Shown here: in pieces, positions 1 to 8,571 of the stretch
Layout of the letters: the number at the start of each line of letters is the position of its first letter
Numbering within the stretch: position 1 is the stretch's first letter
Origin: Companilactobacillus farciminis KCTC 3681 = DSM 20184
Lineage (GTDB): Bacteria; Bacillota; Bacilli; Lactobacillales; Lactobacillaceae
Reading direction: 5' to 3'
Assembly (NCBI RefSeq): GCF_002706745.1
Contig: NZ_CP017702.1
Span: 1,178,001-1,242,000, forward strand
DNA length: 64,000 nucleotides
The notes under the pieces: generated by a model
The model's database searches: none
What the model saw: only the letters and a program-made list of their open reading frames with translations
Told to the model about the DNA's origin: nothing
Program-made: the position numbers and the translations under genes

Positions 1-458
1 TATTTCGAGATATTTCACCATTAATGGCTGATGGCAAGGCATATGCTGCCGCAACCGATAAGATTGTGGAATATGCAAAGAGCCGTGGAGCCGAAATGAT
101 TGCTGGACCAGAAGCCCGTGGATTTATCGTGGGTTGTCCAGTGGCTTACAAGATGGGCATCGGTTTTGCACCTGCTCGTAAGAAAGGTAAGTTACCTAGA
201 GAAACGGTCTCAGTTTCTTATGATTTGGAATACGGTCAAGCATCACTTTATATGCAAAAAGATGCTATCAAGCCAGGTCAAAAAGTCTTAGTAGTAGATG
301 ATTTGATGGCAACTGGTGGTACTTTAGCCGCTACAATCAAGTTGATCGAAAAATTAGGTGGTATTGTCGTTGGAACAGCCTTCTTAATCGAATTAACTGA
401 TTTGCACGGTCGTGATAAAATTAAAGGGTATGATATGTATACTCTTATGCAATACTAA
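1..458 (+). CDS. apt: adenine phosphoribosyltransferase, 5' end outside window
   Basis: Salvages adenine to AMP using PRPP in the cytoplasm. The frame is open from base 3, and the first visible residues ([14 protein letters not shown]) match the N-terminal region of the family, so the ATG at 24 is internal. The PRPP-binding motif [11 protein letters not shown] is intact near the C-terminus. About 151 residues are visible against a usual 170-172, so roughly 20 residues lie before the window. The gene ends 25 bases before a tRNA-Ser gene on the same strand. Confidence 0.95.
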   Translation, partial: FRDISPLMADGKAYAAATDKIVEYAKSRGAEMIAGPEARGFIVGCPVAYKMGIGFAPARKKGKLPRETVSVSYDLEYGQASLYMQKDAIKPGQKVLVVDDLMATGGTLAATIKLIEKLGGIVVGTAFLIELTDLHGRDKIKGYDMYTLMQY

Positions 459-483
459 TATAAAAGGCTTTGGCCTTTATTAT

Positions 484-573
484 GGAGAGTTGGCAGAGTG
501 GTAATGCATCGGACTCGAAATCCGACGAACCCGTCTTATAGCGGGCGCGCAGGTTCAAATCCTGTACTCTCCT
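484..573 (+). tRNA. tRNA-Ser (anticodon CGA)
   Basis: The cloverleaf can be folded by eye. The acceptor stem GGAGAGT pairs with ACTCTCC, the anticodon stem TCGGA pairs with TCCGA around loop CTCGAAA, there is a long serine-type variable arm with CCCG/CGGG pairing, and the T loop is TTCAAAT. The anticodon CGA reads UCG. CCA is not encoded. The base after the acceptor stem reads T, whereas bacterial tRNA-Ser usually has G there. Confidence 0.95.
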
Positions 574-582
574 TAAGAATAG

Positions 583-615
583 AAAAGGAATGCCGAATTA
601 ACGGCATTCCTTTTT
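583..615. terminator. bidirectional intrinsic terminator
   Basis: A 13-bp stem (583-595 with 602-614) with a 6-base loop has A-runs on the left and T-runs on the right, so it can end both the apt/tRNA unit and the convergent SAP-domain gene. The stop codon of the SAP gene lies in the loop. Confidence 0.85.
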
Positions 616-1548
616 GTTAACCGAGAAATTATTTTGATAAATATTATCGATTGCTGCGTAGTTATAAGTTAAGCCGGCTTTTAAAAGTGCGACCATTTCA
701 ACGTCAGAGAATAAACTGTCGATTTGTCTGTATTCGTCTAAAATACAATGAAATTGCAAGAGGAGACTGTCATCAGAAACTCCGTTGCCAGCTTGAAATC
801 GAATCAGTTTATTTATGCAATTCATAGGAAAAACGGCAATCTTTGATTTCAAATCGTCAAGAGTTTCAATTTGTCGTTTTAGGTCGGGGAGTTGGTAATT
901 GGTGATGTTTGATGCTTGTCCTGAAAGTGATAAGAAAATTATTTTTAAACAAGTATCCAAAAAGTCGGTTTGGTCAATGTTGTATTTTAGTTTGCTAAAG
1001 AGTCTATGATTGAGGACTTCAAACAATTTTTTGTAACGTTTTTCTAAGGTATACTTCTCAACTAAGAAGTCAGTTATCTGGTCAATGATAATTATTGGAT
1101 CGTTTTGATTGTTGGATATACCGGCCATTTCTGCCGTTTTGAAAGTAATGATGTTGTCGCAGTAATTTTCTGTTATAAAGTGAACGAATGGATTGTTATC
1201 GAGCAATTCTTGACCCGCATCTGTAAGTAAAAAAGTTTTCGTTTTAATAATTTTATTAATTTCTTCATCGTCGAGATTTTCAATAATACGATTGGCTAGA
1301 ATGGCTTTGCGTCCGGTGGTGGAAAGGTCGTGCTTGAAGAGGATATCTTTCAATTGATCGACGTAAAGCTTTGATAAGCTCAATTCTCTTTCAAAGGTTA
1401 GACTTAGTAATCCTTGTTCTACTAAATTGGCAGCAATACTAGATTCTGAGACCAAAAAGACATTTCTGAGGATATGTGAATTAAAATAATAGTCTTCGCG
1501 TTTTCCATCCAAAATTGATAAGGCATAAATTTCTCCAAAGTTTAGCAT
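598..1548 (-). CDS. SAP-domain protein of unknown function
   Basis: This is a 316-residue soluble protein with no signal peptide. Residues about 64-92 match the SAP helix-extension-helix motif (LKDILFKHDLSTTGRKAIL), which in other proteins binds DNA. The rest is not recognised. The start is set at the ATG at 1548 because AAAGGAG lies 8 bases before it. An in-frame GTG at 1557 overlaps that Shine-Dalgarno sequence and is unlikely to be used. SAP-domain proteins of this size occur in Firmicute genomes, sometimes in phage-like regions, but no phage gene is nearby. A role in nucleic-acid binding is inference. Confidence 0.7.
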   Translation of the reverse strand: MLNFGEIYALSILDGKREDYYFNSHILRNVFLVSESSIAANLVEQGLLSLTFERELSLSKLYVDQLKDILFKHDLSTTGRKAILANRIIENLDDEEINKIIKTKTFLLTDAGQELLDNNPFVHFITENYCDNIITFKTAEMAGISNNQNDPIIIIDQITDFLVEKYTLEKRYKKLFEVLNHRLFSKLKYNIDQTDFLDTCLKIIFLSLSGQASNITNYQLPDLKRQIETLDDLKSKIAVFPMNCINKLIRFQAGNGVSDDSLLLQFHCILDEYRQIDSLFSDVEMVALLKAGLTYNYAAIDNIYQNNFSVNKKECR

Positions 1549-1576
1549 TATTTTCACTCCTTTAAGAAGAAAATAC

Positions 1577-1606
1577 GAAAAAAGATGAACATTTTTTGTC
1601 CATCTT
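1577..1606 (-). terminator. intrinsic terminator after the 68-residue gene
   Basis: A 10-bp stem with one mismatch (1582-1591 with 1597-1606) is followed on the minus strand by a run of T. Confidence 0.7.
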
Positions 1607-1608
1607 CA

Positions 1609-1815
1609 TTATTTATCATTAAATTCTTCCTCTTCATTGGATTGAATGCTACGCAATTTAGAAATTGGTCTCAATAACATTTTCTTTGAAGTCGTAACTT
1701 GACGCACATGTGAATCTGGTTCGTTGTGGTGGTGCAAAAAGAATAGGTCGGCTACGATTACTGATGCCGTTAAAAAAGTATTTAGCTGTAAGATTCGCTT
1801 AAATCTCTTTTTCAA
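1609..1815 (-). CDS. small membrane-associated hypothetical protein
   Basis: This 68-residue protein begins at a TTG codon with AGAGG 9 bases upstream. Residues about 9-28 are hydrophobic and follow a Lys/Arg-rich start, so it may be a single-pass membrane protein with its C-terminus acidic (EEEEFNDK). A histidine triplet follows the hydrophobic part. No family is recognised. A terminator follows directly, which supports it being a real transcription unit. Confidence 0.5.
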   Translation of the reverse strand: MKKRFKRILQLNTFLTASVIVADLFFLHHHNEPDSHVRQVTTSKKMLLRPISKLRSIQSNEEEEFNDK

Positions 1816-1852
1816 AGTCGTTTTCCTCTTTTTAGCTAAACTATAGCATATT

Positions 1853-2347
1853 TTAATCGTACCATTTTAACTCTTTAGTATTTAAAAAGACTGAACGACC
1901 TAGGCAGTGACTGTCGTAGTAAATAATTGAGCTGAGACCTTCCATATAGTCTTCAGAGGAGATATCTAAAACTTTGAGTACTTCTGATAAAGAAATCCGT
2001 TGGACTGTAGTTACAATAGTTTCTCGCTTTTTGTCATCGAGTTTTTTAAAGTCGCGATTAACGTAGATTTCTAGTTGGTTGTTTTTTAAGTAATTGACGT
2101 TTTTTACGTAAGTCATCCAAGAATTTTCTTCGGTGTTGAGTTGCTTGTGGGGATGTTCTTTGAAGTCATAAATTCGTTTGTTTAATGCATGATTGACCTT
2201 TTTGATCTTGTTGGCTAAATGATTATCTCTTTTTTCCTCGATAGACAAGTTGTCTGTTGAATCTTTCTTACTAGCTTGAACATTGTCGAAAAGACCCATA
2301 AAAGTAGTTAAAGCTAATAAATTCAGCAAAATAAGCTTTAATTTCAT
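1853..2347 (-). CDS. secreted hypothetical protein
   Basis: This 164-residue protein has a classical signal peptide: a KLK start, a hydrophobic core to residue 20 and a likely cleavage after VQA (residue 25). The mature part is charged and predicted soluble, with no cysteine lipobox and no cell-wall sorting motif. The ribosome binding site TAGGAG lies 7 bases before the ATG. No family is recognised. It precedes the small membrane protein on the same strand and could be co-transcribed with it. Confidence 0.6.
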   Translation of the reverse strand: MKLKLILLNLLALTTFMGLFDNVQASKKDSTDNLSIEEKRDNHLANKIKKVNHALNKRIYDFKEHPHKQLNTEENSWMTYVKNVNYLKNNQLEIYVNRDFKKLDDKKRETIVTTVQRISLSEVLKVLDISSEDYMEGLSSIIYYDSHCLGRSVFLNTKELKWYD

Positions 2348-2465
2348 CGATACGCTCCTAATTATTTTGCATCATTATAGCTGAAATTCTAAAAAACATT
2401 CCACACGAATTTGATATATTGCTTCAACCGAAATTTTTTGATGAATTACGATTATTTAAATAAAA

Positions 2466-2489
2466 AAAGACCACTTCGAAGTGATCTTT
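2466..2489. terminator. hairpin, probable terminator
   Basis: An 11-bp stem with one mismatch (2466-2476 with 2479-2489) is flanked by an A-run, so the minus strand reads a hairpin followed by seven T. Confidence 0.6.
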
Positions 2490-2605
2490 ATCATGAAAGA
2501 GATATGTGTGAATAGATTTTTCTAGGTTTTTATTGTGAATATCTCTATCGGTTTATATTATATAACAAAAATGTGATAATGTAATATGCTTAATATATAT
2601 AAAAG

Positions 2606-2637
2606 AAAGAACACCGCGATTAGGCAGTGTTCTTTTT
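2606..2637. terminator. bidirectional hairpin terminator
   Basis: The 9-bp stem 2606-2614 with 2627-2635 ends in a T-run on the plus strand and has A-rich sequence upstream. It could end the minus-strand potassium channel transcript. Confidence 0.65.
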
Positions 2638-2720
2638 GTTAGGAGAATATTCTATAGAAGAATCGTACTAGTGAGAATTTTAGTTTTAATATTGCATATT
2701 TTGGGTTTCTCCTAACAAAA
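2634..2720. repeat. 14-bp perfect inverted repeat with 59-base spacer
   Basis: Arm TTTTGTTAGGAGAA at 2634-2647 is the exact reverse complement of 2707-2720. The left arm overlaps the preceding terminator. It may be a structured RNA or the remnant of a small mobile element. No coding sequence lies inside. Confidence 0.6.
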
Positions 2721-2823
2721 TAATTATATTACAACTCAACAAAAAATAAACAAATTCTAGAAATTAATATCAATGAAAACGTTATTAAAATATTAAATTT
2801 ACTATATTAAAATATATTGTGCT

Positions 2824-3603
2824 TTATTTAAGTTTTTCTTTGTCATTTTCTTGCTGTTTCTGTTTTAATTGGGTGATTTCTTGATGCATTTTTTGATTTT
2901 CGGACTCGATTTTATCTAATTTTGATAAGATCTGTTCCAATTTATCATCGCTCTCATGGTTGTGCTCACTCGTAAAATAGCTTGTGATCGTACTGGTTAA
3001 GGTTCCGATGAAACCAATTCCAATGATCATCAGGGAGACAGCCGCTAATCTACCGGCTAAAGTTTGTGGAGCGACATCACCGTAGCCGACCGTGGAAGCC
3101 GTGACGATTGCCCACCAGAAAGAATTGCTTAGAGAAGCCTTTTCAGCTAGTGAGTAAGTGATTGCTGAAGTTACAAGAACGATTCCACAAATAATCAGTA
3201 AGTAAATGAAACCATTGATCTTTAAAAACTTCTTAGCGTTCTTTTGCATTTTGCCAGCAGTTCCAATCAAGCGAACGAGTGTGAATATTTTCGAAAAACG
3301 AATGATATGAAAAACTCGGAAGAATCGAAAGACGTTGAAGATGGTAAAGAAAGGCATGATTGTCAAGAGATCAACGATATTATGGCGAAAAAAGTGCATT
3401 TTGTTTTTAGCCAAAGCTAATCGACCGAAATAATCGAAGCCAAAAATAAATAAGGTCGTGAAGTCGATTTCGATGTATGGAGATTTGGAAATATTAAATC
3501 CAGGAATAAAACTCAAGACTAAAATAACCAATGATAATAATCCCGCTAAGACGATGACCACGTAATAACTGTCTGAATGTAAGAATCGATTGAATTTTTG
3601 CAT
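2824..3603 (-). CDS. voltage-gated-type potassium channel
   Basis: This 259-residue integral membrane protein is a six-helix K+ channel subunit. The selectivity filter TVGYGD is at residues 171-176, between the last two membrane helices. Residues 93-111 form an arginine-rich S4-like segment (RFFRVFHIIRFSK). The last 45 residues are Glu/Lys/Gln-rich and look like a coiled coil that could drive tetramer formation. Start ATG has GGGG upstream. It lies alone, divergent from the TraX-like gene. Ion selectivity follows from the filter; voltage sensing is inferred from S4. Confidence 0.9.
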   Translation of the reverse strand: MQKFNRFLHSDSYYVVIVLAGLLSLVILVLSFIPGFNISKSPYIEIDFTTLFIFGFDYFGRLALAKNKMHFFRHNIVDLLTIMPFFTIFNVFRFFRVFHIIRFSKIFTLVRLIGTAGKMQKNAKKFLKINGFIYLLIICGIVLVTSAITYSLAEKASLSNSFWWAIVTASTVGYGDVAPQTLAGRLAAVSLMIIGIGFIGTLTSTITSYFTSEHNHESDDKLEQILSKLDKIESENQKMHQEITQLKQKQQENDKEKLK

Positions 3604-3661
3604 AATTTGCCCCTTAATCTTACTAATCTGTAATATAGCACTAACGGTTGTGTTAGGTATA

Positions 3662-3690
3662 TTTACAAGCCCTAAGGAAGTTTGGATAAT
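3662..3690 (+). promoter_or_regulatory. sigma-A promoter of the traX-like gene
   Basis: TTTACA (3662-3667) and GATAAT (3685-3690) are separated by 17 bases and lie 30 bases before the ATG at 3721. Confidence 0.6.
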
Positions 3691-3720
3691 GTGAATTATC
3701 GATAAAAGAGGAGATTATTT

Positions 3721-4500
3721 ATGCAACAATTCACACCAAACATTTCAAATAAGGCGATGAATCGTGAGACTTTTAAAATCATCTTGATGGGGTTGATGGT
3801 TTTAGATCATATTGAATATTTCATTTCCCCATATTTAGCTGATTTTTTTCACATTATTACTAGGATCGTTGCGGTTGGTTTCGCGTACTTAGTAGTAGAG
3901 GGAATGCACTACACACATAGCCGTAAAAATTATCTAACACGTTTGATTGGTTGGAGTATTTTTATGGGTTTAGGAAATTACTTATTAAATATATTTGTTT
4001 TACGACAACCAAATCAAATGTCCATCCTTGGCGATAATATTTTTGCTACCTTAGCTTTAGGACTAGTAGTCATCTGGCTTTGGGACAATCAAGTGAAGAA
4101 TCTAAATTCTCAAAAAAGGTTACGGGTATTATCAGTGGTTCTGTTGATTTTTAGTATCGTGCCATTTCTTGAAGGTAGTACGGTTATAGTTCCATTCATG
4201 TTTATCACGCAATTGACACATCAAAATGTTAAAAAGAGAAATTTATTTTACATAGGTTTAATGGTATTTTTAGCATTAATTGAGTTGCCAATGGCTTTAT
4301 CTATACCGATTAACAATTCCTTGATGCTGTTTGATAGTATTGCGATGAATGCTAGTGATATTTTCTTTGTGTTAATAATTCCATTATTGCATTTTTACAA
4401 CGGTAAAATCGGGCCACACAGTCGACAACTGAAGTATCTTTTTTACGTTTTTTATCCCGCACATCTATGGTTAATTCACTTAATTATGAACGCGCTATGA
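3721..4500 (+). CDS. TraX-like membrane protein
   Basis: This 259-residue polytopic membrane protein resembles the TraX family (named for pilin N-acetylation on F plasmid). The N-terminal pattern LMVLDHIEYF followed by repeated hydrophobic helices is typical, and histidines fall in the loops. Ribosome binding site AGAGGAG precedes the ATG. There are no conjugation genes nearby; chromosomal TraX-like proteins of Firmicutes are probably membrane acyltransferases of unknown substrate. The assignment is to family, not to a reaction. Confidence 0.75.
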   Translation: MQQFTPNISNKAMNRETFKIILMGLMVLDHIEYFISPYLADFFHIITRIVAVGFAYLVVEGMHYTHSRKNYLTRLIGWSIFMGLGNYLLNIFVLRQPNQMSILGDNIFATLALGLVVIWLWDNQVKNLNSQKRLRVLSVVLLIFSIVPFLEGSTVIVPFMFITQLTHQNVKKRNLFYIGLMVFLALIELPMALSIPINNSLMLFDSIAMNASDIFFVLIIPLLHFYNGKIGPHSRQLKYLFYVFYPAHLWLIHLIMNAL

Positions 4501-4533
4501 TAAACTATTTGCAGTAGCTCTGGAGGAATTAAG

Positions 4534-6462
4534 ATGAAGCAAATAGTAACAGGAATCGTAGCGCACGTTGATGCTGGCAAAACAACTCTGTCAGAAGCTT
4601 TGCTGTATCAAACGGGTGCACTCAGAAAATTAGGAAGAGTTGATAAGGGAAGTGCCTTTTTAGATCCAGATGCTTTGGAAAAAAAGCGCGGAATCACCAT
4701 CTTTTCTCATCAAGCAAATTTACAGTATCAAGATTTGAAATTGACGCTCTTGGATACTCCAGGACACGTTGATTTTGCCTCCCAGACGGAACAAGTCTTG
4801 AGCGTTTTGGATTATGCAATTTTGGTAGTTTCAGCAACCGATGGCGTGCAAGGGTATACGAGAACTTTGTGGCGTTTATTAGGGCATTATCAAGTACCGA
4901 CTTTTATTTTTGTGAATAAAATGGATGCAATCGGAGCAGATCGACAAAAAGTTTTGACAGATCTACAAAATAATTTGGCTAATGGCTGTATTGATTTTGA
5001 ATCTGACAACTTTAACGAAGAAGTGGCAATGACTGACGATGATGTTTTGGAGCAATTTTTAGATAATGGAGAACTAGAAGATACGACTGTTCAAAAATTG
5101 ATTCAACAACGTAAAGTCTTCCCATGTTTCTTTGGTTCAGCGTTAAAGATGGAAGGGATTGAAGAATTCTTACAAGGAGTTCAACGTTTCTCAACCGAAA
5201 ATAACTACCCAGAAGAATTCGGTGCTAAGGTTTTCAAAATTTCGCACGCTGGCAACGAGCGTTTGACATGGGTCAAAGTTACTGGTGGTAGTTTGGAAAA
5301 CAAGGCTGTTTTGTATAATGATCAAAAAGCTAATCAATTGAGAGTTTATGATGGCTCAAAATTTGATTTGACTCAAAACTTAGTTGCAGGTGAAGTTTGC
5401 GCGGTTACGGGATTGTCTGATACCTATCCAGGTTTAGGCTTAGGAAAACAAATAAATAGTGAAAAACCCACGATTCAACCAGTCTTGAATTTTGCTCTAG
5501 ATCCTAAGGATAACGATATTCATCAATGCTTAGAAGCATTGCGCCAATTAGAAGATGAAGATCCACAATTGCATGTTCAATGGTCGAGTCACTTACAAGA
5601 AATTCGCATTCAAGTTATGGGACAAGTACAGTTAGAAATTATTCAACAATTATTGTTAGATCGATTCAACTTAGATGTAAGTTTTGGCGAGGGCAGTATC
5701 CTATATAAAGAAACTATTACACGCTCAATTGAAGCTGTAGGGCATTTCGAACCTTTACGTCATTATTCCGAAGTTCATCTATTGTTAGAACCTGGATCAG
5801 TTGGCAGTGGTTTAAAATTCACCTCGAATTGTAGTCTGGATATTTTAGCAAGCAACTGGCAACATCAGGTTTTGAGCAATTTGCAGTCAAAAGAACATTT
5901 AGGTGTATTGATTGGAGCTCCTATCACTGATATGAAGATTACCTTGATTGGTGGAAAAGCTAGCAACGTTCATTCGGTAGGTGGGGATTTCAAGGAAGCT
6001 ACTTGGCGAGCAGTCAGACAAGGTTTAATGGAATTAAGAAATACCGGCAGTCAGTTATTAGAACCATGGTATCAATTCCGTTTAGAAGTACCACAAGATC
6101 AAGTTGGCCGGGCTATGAATGATATTCAACAAATGAACGGAACTTTTGAAACGCCAGAGATGGTTGACGGATCAGACTTAACGATAATTTCAGGAACGGC
6201 ACCAGTAGCAACGATGCAAGGCTATTCACAAACCGTTAATTCATACACGCATGGTTTAGGGAATTTAGAATGCGTTGTGCTCGGTTATCAAGCTTGTCAC
6301 AATGCAGAAGAAATAATCGAGAATAAGGATTACGATCCAGTGTCAGATTTGGAAAATACGCCAGATTCAGTTTTTTGTGCTCACGGCGCTGGATATCCAG
6401 TTCCTTGGGATGAGGTTCCACAAATGGCTCATATGCCTTATTTATACCCAATAAAAAAATGA
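4534..6462 (+). CDS. TetM-like ribosomal-protection family GTPase
   Basis: This 642-residue translational GTPase has EF-G-like architecture and the length of Tet(M)/Tet(O) proteins. G1 AHVDAGKT is at residues 10-17, G2 RGITI at 52-56, G3 DTPGH at 74-78 and G4 NKMD at 128-131. The C-terminus (DSVFCAHGAGYPVPWDEV) is typical of the family. Tet(M) has a YSP loop in domain IV that reaches the drug site; here the corresponding region reads HSVGGDF. Tetracycline resistance therefore cannot be assumed. The gene is chromosomal in context, follows traX-like by 33 bases and ends in a strong terminator. Confidence 0.85.
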   Translation: MKQIVTGIVAHVDAGKTTLSEALLYQTGALRKLGRVDKGSAFLDPDALEKKRGITIFSHQANLQYQDLKLTLLDTPGHVDFASQTEQVLSVLDYAILVVSATDGVQGYTRTLWRLLGHYQVPTFIFVNKMDAIGADRQKVLTDLQNNLANGCIDFESDNFNEEVAMTDDDVLEQFLDNGELEDTTVQKLIQQRKVFPCFFGSALKMEGIEEFLQGVQRFSTENNYPEEFGAKVFKISHAGNERLTWVKVTGGSLENKAVLYNDQKANQLRVYDGSKFDLTQNLVAGEVCAVTGLSDTYPGLGLGKQINSEKPTIQPVLNFALDPKDNDIHQCLEALRQLEDEDPQLHVQWSSHLQEIRIQVMGQVQLEIIQQLLLDRFNLDVSFGEGSILYKETITRSIEAVGHFEPLRHYSEVHLLLEPGSVGSGLKFTSNCSLDILASNWQHQVLSNLQSKEHLGVLIGAPITDMKITLIGGKASNVHSVGGDFKEATWRAVRQGLMELRNTGSQLLEPWYQFRLEVPQDQVGRAMNDIQQMNGTFETPEMVDGSDLTIISGTAPVATMQGYSQTVNSYTHGLGNLECVVLGYQACHNAEEIIENKDYDPVSDLENTPDSVFCAHGAGYPVPWDEVPQMAHMPYLYPIKK

Positions 6463-6487
6463 TTCCCAATTGCGGAATCATTTTTTT
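6453..6487. terminator. strong bidirectional terminator
   Basis: A 14-bp perfect stem (6453-6466 with 6474-6487) made of A7/T7 and TGATTCC. It serves the TetM-like gene, whose stop lies in it, and the convergent 96-residue gene. Confidence 0.9.
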
Positions 6488-6776
6488 AATAGAAATTATT
6501 ATTAGCATATTCCTCACCAGCAGAATTTAACATCTCCTGCCATGAAGAAAAGATAGTTGATTTTTGTACATGTCTTTCCCAAGCATCAAGCGGTAGGCGT
6601 TCTAAGGCCCTTTGACTAGTCACGCCAATCGATTCAAAGAACTCTTCAATGCAGAAAAATTGCGTATTTTGTTCCATGAATTGATTGGTAAAGTAATGAG
6701 TAAATTGGATTTCTTTTAAATCAGTTCTAATTTGACATTCTTGTTCGATAAGCTCCAGTCTCTGTTTGGTTTGCAT
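6486..6776 (-). CDS. hypothetical cytoplasmic protein
   Basis: This 96-residue protein has no signal peptide or membrane segment. It is rich in Gln, Glu and Phe and predicted mainly helical. No family is recognised. AGGGG lies 10 bases before the ATG, and the stop falls at the edge of the shared terminator. It stands alone, divergent from uspA. Confidence 0.5.
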   Translation of the reverse strand: MQTKQRLELIEQECQIRTDLKEIQFTHYFTNQFMEQNTQFFCIEEFFESIGVTSQRALERLPLDAWERHVQKSTIFSSWQEMLNSAGEEYANNNFY

Positions 6777-6840
6777 AATAACTAATCCCCTATAAAAATT
6801 ATTTACTATTCATTAATAAGTATATCAAAGTTGATATATA

Positions 6841-6875
6841 AAATTACCATCTTTGTCCGGAACTTGGTAAAATTT
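6841..6875 (+). other. hairpin in the uspA leader region
   Basis: TTACCA (6844-6849) pairs with TGGTAA (6865-6870) around a 15-base loop, shortly before the uspA ribosome binding site. It could be a leader structure or chance. No T-run follows. Confidence 0.3.
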
Positions 6876-6905
6876 ATGTAAAGAATCAAAAAGGAGGTTG
6901 TTATC

Positions 6906-7331
6906 GTGTATAAAAAAATTTTAGTAGCTATTGATGGTAGTCAAAGTTCTTACAATGCCTTGGATGCAGCAATTGATATGGCTAAACAATTTAAGGCGGC
7001 ACTGTATTTAGTTTCAGTTGTGAACACCGCCAATTTACCGATGAATGTCGGCGTTTCTTATGCACCTGGGTTAGTTAATGATTTAAAAACTAGTGCTCAA
7101 AAAGATTTGGATAAAGCAACTGATATTGCCAAACATGCTGGGATTTCACCTTACGTCCAACTTTTAGATGGGGAACCGAGAGAACAGTTAACGAGATTTC
7201 CTAAAGAAAACGGCATCGATTTGATCGTCATGGGTAAGACAGGAACGAATTCATTTACCAGAGTGTTTGTCGGTTCAGTTACTCGTTATGTTTCAGAACA
7301 CAGCGATATTAATATTTTAATTGTAGCTTAA
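6906..7331 (+). CDS. universal stress protein, UspA family
   Basis: This 141-residue single-domain Usp has the ATP-binding signature G-2x-G-9x-GS as GKTG, nine residues, then GS. The N-terminal strand is KKILVAIDGS. The start codon is GTG, with AAGGAGG 9 bases upstream. It is monocistronic, followed by a hairpin terminator. The family binds ATP and is induced by stress and growth arrest; the specific role here is unknown. Confidence 0.92.
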   Translation: MYKKILVAIDGSQSSYNALDAAIDMAKQFKAALYLVSVVNTANLPMNVGVSYAPGLVNDLKTSAQKDLDKATDIAKHAGISPYVQLLDGEPREQLTRFPKENGIDLIVMGKTGTNSFTRVFVGSVTRYVSEHSDINILIVA

Positions 7332-7336
7332 AAAAT

Positions 7337-7379
7337 AATCCTATCAGAGTAGCGTTACTCTAATAGGATTGTTTTATTT
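7337..7379. terminator. intrinsic terminator between uspA and the pgpA-like gene
   Basis: The arms AATCCTAT (7337-7344) and ATAGGATT (7363-7370) enclose an inner AGAGTA/TACTCT stem. A T-rich tail follows on the plus strand. Confidence 0.75.
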
Positions 7380-7898
7380 TTCTTGATTTAATAATTCTTG
7401 AACTTCATGTTCATTGTGAGCTAACCAACCACAAGCACCAGCAGCAATAGCTCCAACGAGGTCATCTAAGAAGACGTTGATTTTACCTGTGGACTTGTCA
7501 TTTAATTTTCCGAGAACGCCATGTTTTAATTTATCGACATAGCCGTAATTGGTAACTGACACTGATCCGTAAAGGCTAGCTAAAGTTATCGCCATGTTTT
7601 CATCGATACCATAAGTTGATTCATCAGTTTCCATGATTCGTTGCATAGGAGCGGACAAAAGACCTTTTTCAGCTAGGATATCGAGTTCAATACCAGTCAT
7701 GATGGCATTTTGAGCTTCACGTTTGTGGAGGACTTTATTGATGGCGTGAATAGAAACTTCTTCATCAAGTCCTTTGACATAATCTTTTTCCAAGAACATC
7801 ACGATCTCAGCGATATCTTTTAAGTCAACGCCACGGTCCTTAAGGTTCCGAATAATGTGATCATAATATTGCTTATCTAATTCTTCGTATGAAACCAA
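7374..7898 (-). CDS. phosphatidylglycerophosphatase A-related protein
   Basis: This 174-residue protein is of the PgpA/YutG family. It has a conserved helix-rich body with NKVLHKREAQNAIMTGIELD and a C-terminal IxVFLDDLVGAIAAG segment with the acidic residues of the family. Start is TTG at 7898, because AGAGGGAG lies 8 bases upstream; the frame open further upstream overlaps the HD gene. The gene starts 16 bases after the HD-domain gene ends, so the two are probably one operon. Bacillus YutG-type proteins lack the membrane helices of E. coli PgpA, so the substrate is uncertain. Confidence 0.75.
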   Translation of the reverse strand: MVSYEELDKQYYDHIIRNLKDRGVDLKDIAEIVMFLEKDYVKGLDEEVSIHAINKVLHKREAQNAIMTGIELDILAEKGLLSAPMQRIMETDESTYGIDENMAITLASLYGSVSVTNYGYVDKLKHGVLGKLNDKSTGKINVFLDDLVGAIAAGACGWLAHNEHEVQELLNQEK

Positions 7899-7914
7899 AT
7901 TATATACTCCCTCT

Positions 7915-8571
7915 CTATTTTTCACTATTCCATTCAGCTTTGAATTCGTCGAGAAAATCAAGCATGTATTGATGGCGTCTCTCGGCAATTTTTTTGGCTG
8001 TTGGGGTATTCATCATACCAGTTAATTTCAATAATTTCTCGTAAAAGTGATTGATGATCGTTTCATCAGATAAATTACGGTATTCTTTTTTATCCATCTT
8101 TTCACGCGGTAAAATTTCTGGGTCATAAATCGTTTCCGAATTTGCGCCACCATAATAAATTGCTCGAGTGATTCCAATTGCACCGATTGCATCTAGTCGA
8201 TCAGCATCTTGAACAATCTGTCCTGCAAGAGATAGTTTGGGTGGATTCTTGCTCAAAGATTTACTGAAGGATAGGTTGTGGGTAATATATAGTATTTCGT
8301 CGATCTGTTCAGGTGTGAAATCAGTATCTTTTAAGAATTGGCGAATCTCAGTCTCAAGTTTTGCAGGATCTTTGACGAGTTTGTCATCGGCCACATCATG
8401 TAGGTAGGCGGCTGATAAAGTAATAACTGGATCAGCAGCTTCCGTCTTTAATAATTTCTGGACTGTTTTGATGACCCTTTGAATGTGGTCGAAATTGTGT
8501 CCAGTGGAGTCATTTTTCATCTTATTGTAAGAGAATTCTTTTACTTTTATAAGTTGATCTTGGTTGGTCAT
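7915..8571 (-). CDS. HD-domain phosphohydrolase
   Basis: This 218-residue metal-dependent phosphohydrolase has the metal ligands visible as GHNFDH (residues 24-29), LHD (57-59) and a later Asp in QDADRLDAIG. This arrangement fits the YedJ/YpgQ-like subgroup, which acts on small nucleotides. Start is ATG at 8571, with GAGG upstream; further in-frame codons upstream have no better ribosome binding site. It is first gene of a two-gene unit with the PgpA-like protein. The substrate is unknown. Confidence 0.85.
   Translation of the reverse strand: MTNQDQLIKVKEFSYNKMKNDSTGHNFDHIQRVIKTVQKLLKTEAADPVITLSAAYLHDVADDKLVKDPAKLETEIRQFLKDTDFTPEQIDEILYITHNLSFSKSLSKNPPKLSLAGQIVQDADRLDAIGAIGITRAIYYGGANSETIYDPEILPREKMDKKEYRNLSDETIINHFYEKLLKLTGMMNTPTAKKIAERRHQYMLDFLDEFKAEWNSEK

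Larger units (their letters stand above)
2348..2823. other. 476-base intergenic stretch rich in inverted repeats
   Basis: No convincing gene is visible. The stretch holds an 8-bp inverted repeat (2498-2505 with 2539-2546), two hairpins with T-runs (2466-2489 and 2606-2637) and a 14-bp perfect inverted repeat (2634-2647 with 2707-2720) around a 59-base AT-rich spacer. The rest is very AT-rich. Confidence 0.6.
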
